Shown in pieces: positions 58,710 to 64,000 of a stretch of DNA of 64,000 nucleotides (position 1 is its first letter; every line of letters begins with the position of its first letter). The notes below the pieces were generated by a model that worked only from the letters and a program-made list of their open reading frames with translations, ran no database searches and had not been told where the DNA came from. Origin of the DNA: Selaginella moellendorffii (taxonomy: Eukaryota; Streptophyta; Lycopodiopsida; Selaginellales; Selaginellaceae); contig NW_003314284.1 of the NCBI RefSeq assembly GCF_000143415.4, forward strand, positions 1,506,086 through 1,570,085, read 5' to 3'. Made by a program: the position numbers and the translations under genes.

Positions 58710-58964
58710 TCACGCTTCCGTGCAAGGTACAGAGTGGAAGCTGGTCCAAGCAGCGGAGTAGTGATCAAGGGGCCAACATGGATTTCGACATGCGGAGATT
58801 GTTCCAGTGTTTGCAAGAACGCCCTCCCGAGTCCGTAGGATGACCGAGATGATCAAATCCGCTGGAAGATCCAGGGTCTTCATCATCTCTTCAACAGGAT
58901 ACAGCATTCGATCATTCGCCTCTAAGGCTTTGCTGAATGGCCGACACCCTGGTCTCGCTGCCAA
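58710..58964 (-). pseudogene. Probable UDP-glycosyltransferase N-terminal fragment
   Basis: A minus-strand open stretch containing FSKALEANDRMLYPVEEMMK and LDLPADLIIS resembles the segment FKSLDRMQEPLEDLLQSLDP-PATLIIAD of the complete UGT just upstream (59106-60556), in the same orientation. The rest of a UGT, including the PSPG motif, is missing. Likely a remnant of a tandem UGT array. The match is short, hence moderate confidence. Confidence 0.4.
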
Positions 58965-59105
58965 GCACCAGGTCTCTCACAAATCATAGCCTGAGATAGA
59001 ATGAGAGTGATCCTGAAATGTACTAATCGTCCAGAAAGCTCATCAGACACCTGCTCATAAAGAGCCGATCCGGGGCATTTCACGAGTTTCAGATGTAACT
59101 GTGAA

Positions 59106-60556
59106 TCAGCCTTGCTGTTTCTTTGCTTGATTCTTGCTGTACTCGATGAACTCCAGCAAGTTCTTGTGGGAGGATCCACCCTGACTCGCAGCTCCTTTAG
59201 CAGCCTCGCTTAGCTTCATTGCATTCGCCTTGAGCTCTTTGGAAACCTGACCCCCATCCATCACCGCATTCATCACTTGCACCAGCTTGTCCGGTTCCAC
59301 AAGCGCATTTGGATCGTCATTGTTGATCTCCAATCCGATCTTCCACTTGTCCACCACCATCTTGGCATTGAGATTCTGCTCGGCGAACCGTGGCCAGGTG
59401 AGAAGCGGCACCCCGGAACAAATGGCTTCCATAGTCGAGTTCCATCCGCTGTGAGACAAAAATCCGCCCACTGAATCATGGCGCAGGACGCGCAGCTGCG
59501 GCGCCCAGGGGACGACTCTGCCGCCTTCGAGCGATTGCGCCTTCCGGAGAAGCGCGTCATCGTCTGGATCCTTAAAGACCCACAAGAACCCAAACTTCGC
59601 AGCTTCCAGCGCCTTTAGAAGTCGATCCGCTTGCTCTGTGGCGAGGCGAGCCCCGCTGCCGAATGCGATGTAGAGAATCGAGCCTGGAGATTCCTTGTCC
59701 AGCCAGTCGATGCAGCTCACATCGCCTTCTTCTGTGGGCTCAGGCAAATGCTCATCCTGAAAGAACCACGGAGGCAGCAGGGGGCCGATTGGGAAGTATC
59801 TCAGCTTCTCTTGGTTCGCTGCGATTGCTTCAGCTTCTAGCTCCTCAAATGTGTTGCCGATCACGCACAATGCCTCCACTGTGCGCTGGCTGAAGCTGGT
59901 CATCAACTCTAATCCCTGAGCTTCATGGAGAAAGCAGTGTGGGAGATCCTTGCGGCGAGCTGGATGTAGCCCGGGTATGATCGTGATCAGCTCGTTTGCG
60001 TTTTCTGGATCTGCAGGACAAAGTAAAAGCAGATATCTCCCAAGAACAACATATCACAGCAAATGCCCAGTATGGGCATGTTTCTACCTTTTAGAGGAAC
60101 GTAGCCTCTGGAGATGAGAAACGGCAAGTTGAAGTACAGGATCTCGCAGGTTGCAGAGGAAGCCCAGAAGCAGACTCTAGGGATCCCGAATTTGTCCGCA
60201 ACGTCCTGCATCCACCCAACGAAGCCATCCGCGATGATCAGAGTGGCCGGAGGATCCAGACTCTGCAGCAGATCTTCGAGCGGCTCCTGCATTCGGTCAA
60301 GCGACTTGAAAACCTCACCAATCGACTTGAATCCCACGTCTGCGCGGCCGTCGGGGACGCCAACGAAGCCCATCCGCGGATGTTCTCGCTCCAGAGAAGC
60401 CCGATTTCGATCCACAGTGACTTGGGGCAAAACGACAGTGATCTGCAACCCGTGTTCTTCATCCGCTAGTCGATCCGACAGCGAGAGTAGAGCATTGAAA
60501 TGGCCAGGCCCATCCATTGGAAAGACCAGAGCATGCGGCTGTGGAGGAGCAGCCAT
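59106..60556 (-). CDS. UDP-glycosyltransferase, plant family 1 (UGT)
   Basis: Transfers sugar from a UDP-sugar to a small acceptor (hormone, phenolic or terpenoid) in the cytosol; acceptor unknown. Two exons, 60088-60556 and 59106-60010, with a 77-bp intron in phase 1, give 457 residues. The N-terminal block is HALVFPMDGPGHFNALLSLS, where the usual catalytic His of plant UGTs (GHFNA) is present. The PSPG sugar-donor motif is WAPQLRVLRHDSVGGFLSHS, then GWNSTMEAICSGVPLLTWP and FAEQ. The final Gln of this motif normally favours UDP-glucose. The in-frame M at 60666-60664 would add an unrelated 37-residue extension, so 60556 was chosen. Confidence 0.93.
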
Positions 60557-61084
<528 letters not shown>

Positions 61085-61820
61085 TGTCATAGGGAAAACC
61101 TGGAGAAGTATCTGGAGGAGCTGAAGCCATTGTGAAGTTTCAACCAAGGTAGACCAAAGAAAACAGCAGAAGGTTTGCACAACCAACGGTCAACTATAGT
61201 TGCAGACTGGCGGTCAAAAGTGAAAGGCTGACTGCCGTGTAGAGAGAACAAATGAAATTGTTAATGCAACCAACCTTTGGACGAAGATACTTTTGGCATG
61301 AATGATGAGGATTGGCATATGTACAAGCAAATGGACAGAGACTACAAAGAAGAAGTAGAAGAAGATGTAGATGAAGATGAAGCAAAACTGAGTCGTCTAA
61401 CCTCAAGACTCAAGGTATATCACTTTCATCACTACTTTTGTTTTTCCTTCCTAACTGCTTCACTTCCAGGAAATTGATTTTTCATATACTTCAGTGCCAC
61501 CACCAGGACTGCAGATAATAATGCCAGAGTTTGTAATACAACAGCCTCTTACTGAGAAGGATTACCAAATAGGACTTGGTGTGGAACGATTTAGAGATAG
61601 ACTTCCAGCCCTCGATGGTCAGTGTAGATCAGGCAGGAGTGGGAGAAATGGCATCCATTGCTATGAGGAGAGTGCCAGACTAACTCGTCAGCCGAGTTAT
61701 GGATGGGACAATTCTACTCACAGGTAGAAACTGTGAGTTTGATGGATTTAACAAGAGGATGTTCTTGGAGAGATCGATCACTGGGCTCGGTTATCAGAGT
61801 GCAGACCCGTGAGTAGAATC
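61085..61820 (+). pseudogene. Actin-related protein 5 (ARP5) C-terminal pseudogene
   Basis: Readable pieces in three frames: NLEKYLEELKP near 61090-61125, SERLTAV followed by TAG (61240-61242) and REQMKLLMQPTFGR, then after a frame change EDTFGMNDEDWHMYKQMDRD and DEDEAKLSRLTSRLK, an intron of normal splice form (61413-61470), PLTEKDYQIGLGVERFR, and after a further frame change QPSMVSVDQAGVGEMASIAM. These follow the order of the C-terminal half of plant ARP5, an INO80-complex subunit. One nonsense codon and at least two frame changes rule out a working gene. The retained intron shows duplication at DNA level rather than retroposition. Confidence 0.75.
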
Positions 61821-62084
61821 GTATGAGGAGGAATAAGAACTTAAGCTGATACAAACCACATCAACTTTCATCATGTGGATCTTAGATCCATCATCAAATT
61901 ATTGACAATCTTCAACCTCTAGAGTTGAGTGAAGATGTCCTTTCTGAATGTTGAATATGCACTGACTTATGAGGCTACTATTCATTCTTCAATATTGAAA
62001 TATAGATATGAATATTGAGAATTAGTCATTGTACTTAGGAAATTACAAATGTACCTCTTCATCAAGAGTCAGTTAAGTGTAAGT

Positions 62085-62560
62085 AGGTTTAGATGAAGTC
62101 TGATGTTTCTTTTGATAAATACAAAACTTGGGTTGTGGCTAAGGATATCTGGTGTGAGACATTCTCTCCTGTAGTGTGACTCATTACTGTTCATCTATTT
62201 TTGGCTTATTTTGTTCATCATAATCCTTTTATTAATTAGATAGATGTGAAAATTGACTTTCTTAATGGTGATTTATCTGAAGAGATTTATATGGTGTAAC
62301 CTTTAGGTTTTGAAGTGACTAGTGAAAAACACGAAGTTTGTAGACTTTGGAAGGCCTTATATGGACTCAAACAACCTTTTTGATCTTAGTATAAGAAGAT
62401 TAACGACTTTCTTCTTTGGCACTTCTATGTTGATGATATATCATTTTGGTTTCTATGCAGAGCTCCTTGTACACATTAGGAGATTGATGATTTTGGGTTT
62501 GAGCTCAATAAGTATAATATGTTGAACGCTAAAATTATTCCAATGTTTGGGTGTATGCAA
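62085..62560 (+). mobile_element. Ty1/copia retrotransposon reverse-transcriptase relic
   Basis: Degraded reading frames keep the order of copia reverse transcriptase: YKTWVVAK, CETFSPVV, DVKIDFLNGDLSEEIYM, then stop, PLGFEV, VCRLWKALYGLKQ, and a remnant of the YVDD active site (FYVDDI). At least five stop codons interrupt it. No LTRs, gag or integrase were found nearby. Confidence 0.8.
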
Positions 62561-62935
62561 ATTCATACATACTAGATAACTATTGTATTTGTATATAGGT
62601 TATTATAGTAGCAGTTATCATTGCTACGTAGGGTTCTAAGGAACACTATTTCAATTGGCAAATCCTTTTTGCATCATATCAATTTGATTTTATTTTTGGA
62701 TCTTGGAGTAGTTTGAAAATTAAATACAATTGACATCTAGTTTGAGCTGCAAAATTCAAAGAAAATGAAGTACAGTAGGCTTGAATCTGATAATAGGAGT
62801 TGGTTATAGTGCTTTAGTAGGCTTGACTTTTGCTACTTTAGTAGGCTTGAATTTTGCTACTTGATGGATGAGTTGTTAGAAATTCCCCCCGTTAAATAGG
62901 GGCAAATTATTTTGGTGAATCAGAATATTTCAAAA

Positions 62936-63642
62936 ATGAAGGATATTACTCTGCTTATATTTATGATTTGGTCTTCTTTCATACTATTTCCATCTGCAGC
63001 TGTAGTGTTGTGTAACTACACCATAGATTTTTACGATTTCTCAAGTGGTCCTCATATCAGTTGTAATGAACAGAGTGTTTCAGTCCAGCTCTCAAATCTT
63101 AATAGGGACTTTGCTCAAGTCACTGGCAGAATGGTTCCAGGCTTGGTGGAGGTTTCGGAAAAGCAATACCTTATTAACTATCCAAATGAAGTGTTCACTG
63201 ATTGTCCTGGTTTTGACGTCACCAGTGATTCTGTCATTGGCTTTAGTTGGGAGTTTTTCCTCTTTTCAAAAACATGCTTGTATAATTCAAGATCAAATTC
63301 CCTGGAGTGCCCTGGTTGCTCACCTTCTAGGATGGTAAATAATTTTTAATCATATTATCATTCACAAATCCATACTAACATTTTTTAAACTTTTTTTGTA
63401 CAACTTAGTGCTCAAATTCCATCAAGCTGGATGCTGAAACATTGTTCCTATGTGTCACCAGTCAGCCGATCAAGGTGTCAATCCACAACGATTACGATGA
63501 CAATGTTGGGCGGGGATCTAGGGAATCAGCAGCTTTTGTAGCATCTCACAGTGACTTTCAGCAAGGAATCACCGTCATCGGGCAATGTGTGGATTTTTTT
63601 GCAGTCGGGGTTCAGATATATGATACAAGTTGCGCGTATTGA
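62936..63642 (+). CDS. Unknown secreted protein; open frame continues past its TGA
   Basis: Two exons (62936-63334 and 63409-63642) with a 74-bp GT-AG intron give 210 residues. The start is M at 62936, followed by a strongly hydrophobic signal sequence (LLIFMIWSSFILFPSAAV). The mature part has many Cys (about 10) and a segment FDVTSDSVIGFSWEFFLFSK. I do not recognise the family. At 63640-63642 a TGA interrupts the frame, but the same frame stays open for another 75 codons to a TAA-type end near 63870, with similar composition and a terminal CPC. So the ancestral protein may have been ~285 residues, or the TGA may be read through. No other gene lies nearby to explain it. Confidence 0.5.
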
Positions 63643-63870
63643 GTGAATCAGGTGAGTGTCACAGGTTTAAACAGCATCTCTCACACTTTCCAGGTTAATG
63701 AGACCTTAAGACCAAACCAACTCATCTTAATGAGGAACTATGCTTCAGTATACAGAACTCAATGCAATGGGCCTAATCTGTACCCCATCAGAATTGGTGC
63801 AACGACTGTGCTCGTTCCAAGGGCCTATAAAACTAACACTACACCAACTAGAATCACATGTCCATGCTAA
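63643..63870 (+). other. In-frame continuation after the TGA of the secreted protein gene
   Basis: 75 codons in frame with the preceding exon, containing NQVSVTGLNSISHTFQVNE, RPNQLILMRNYASVYRTQC and VPRAYKTNTTPTRITCPC. There is no ATG near its start. It could be a former C-terminus cut off by a nonsense mutation, the product of read-through, or a separately spliced exon (a gtgag at 63652 suggests a possible donor). Confidence 0.4.
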
Positions 63871-64000
63871 GGAAACTCAAGCATGGAAAATAAGGGAATA
63901 ATGGGGGCCAGTTCTACGAACTAATTGTTTCAAGAAAACCCTTTGCATTCAAAGAGATTCAACACTAACACCTGTCTTTGTTTCGGCAAGAACTTTGGTT

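Overview
The window looks like nuclear DNA of a land plant with a very compact genome, most likely a lycophyte such as Selaginella. The coding genes are typical plant genes (ER-type Ca2+-ATPase, mitochondrial citrate synthase, HOTHEAD-like oxidoreductase, U-box ligase, MED14, chloroplast L17, ClpR2, UGT). Introns are nearly all about 50-80 bp with GT-AG borders, and neighbouring genes are often separated by only 40-150 bp. The organism call is an inference from gene content and intron size; no marker gene settles it.

Layout. 1-16 kb is gene-dense: an ECA-type Ca2+-ATPase running off the left edge, a 19-exon citrate synthase, a divergent gene encoding a bacterial-type zinc amidase (Amidase_3 fold), a HOTHEAD-like GMC oxidoreductase, a hybrid histidine kinase with a bacterial-type MASE1 sensor domain, glyoxalase II and eIF3 subunit L. 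From 16 to 26.4 kb is a decayed region: a weak minus-strand gene candidate, a PDR/ABCG transporter remnant bracketed by two ~160-bp direct repeats, a broken glutamine-amidotransferase copy, and AT-rich sequence with an unidentified gene remnant. From 26.5 to 32 kb is another compact cluster: tRNA-splicing endonuclease SEN2 and an O-fucosyltransferase-like gene (40 bp between start codons), then an LpxA acyltransferase whose stop codon abuts that of the O-fucosyltransferase gene and whose start is 75 bp from an ISD11/LYRM4 gene. A U-box E3 ligase lies at 34-36 kb, MED14 at 39-44.5 kb, a frameshifted unknown gene at 45 kb, then a GDSL esterase, an inositol-transporter-type MFS protein, chloroplast ribosomal protein L17 and an intronless NFXL1-type zinc-finger gene. 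The 3' end of NFXL1 is duplicated 2.5 kb downstream, with AT-rich DNA between the copies, directly beside ClpR2. The right end holds a small cysteine-rich secreted peptide, a UDP-glycosyltransferase, a long CT microsatellite, an ARP5 pseudogene, a Ty1/copia relic and a gene for an unknown secreted protein with an in-frame TGA.

Common threads. Several genes are organelle-directed: citrate synthase, LpxA and ISD11 (mitochondrion), L17 and ClpR2 (plastid). Two are enzymes of bacterial-envelope chemistry kept in a plant nucleus: LpxA (lipid A-type acylation) and the amidase (peptidoglycan hydrolysis). The most interesting single item is the amidase, because peptidoglycan-synthesis genes are known to be retained in plastids of early land plants; its role here is inferred only from the fold and the conserved His/Glu/His/Glu residues.
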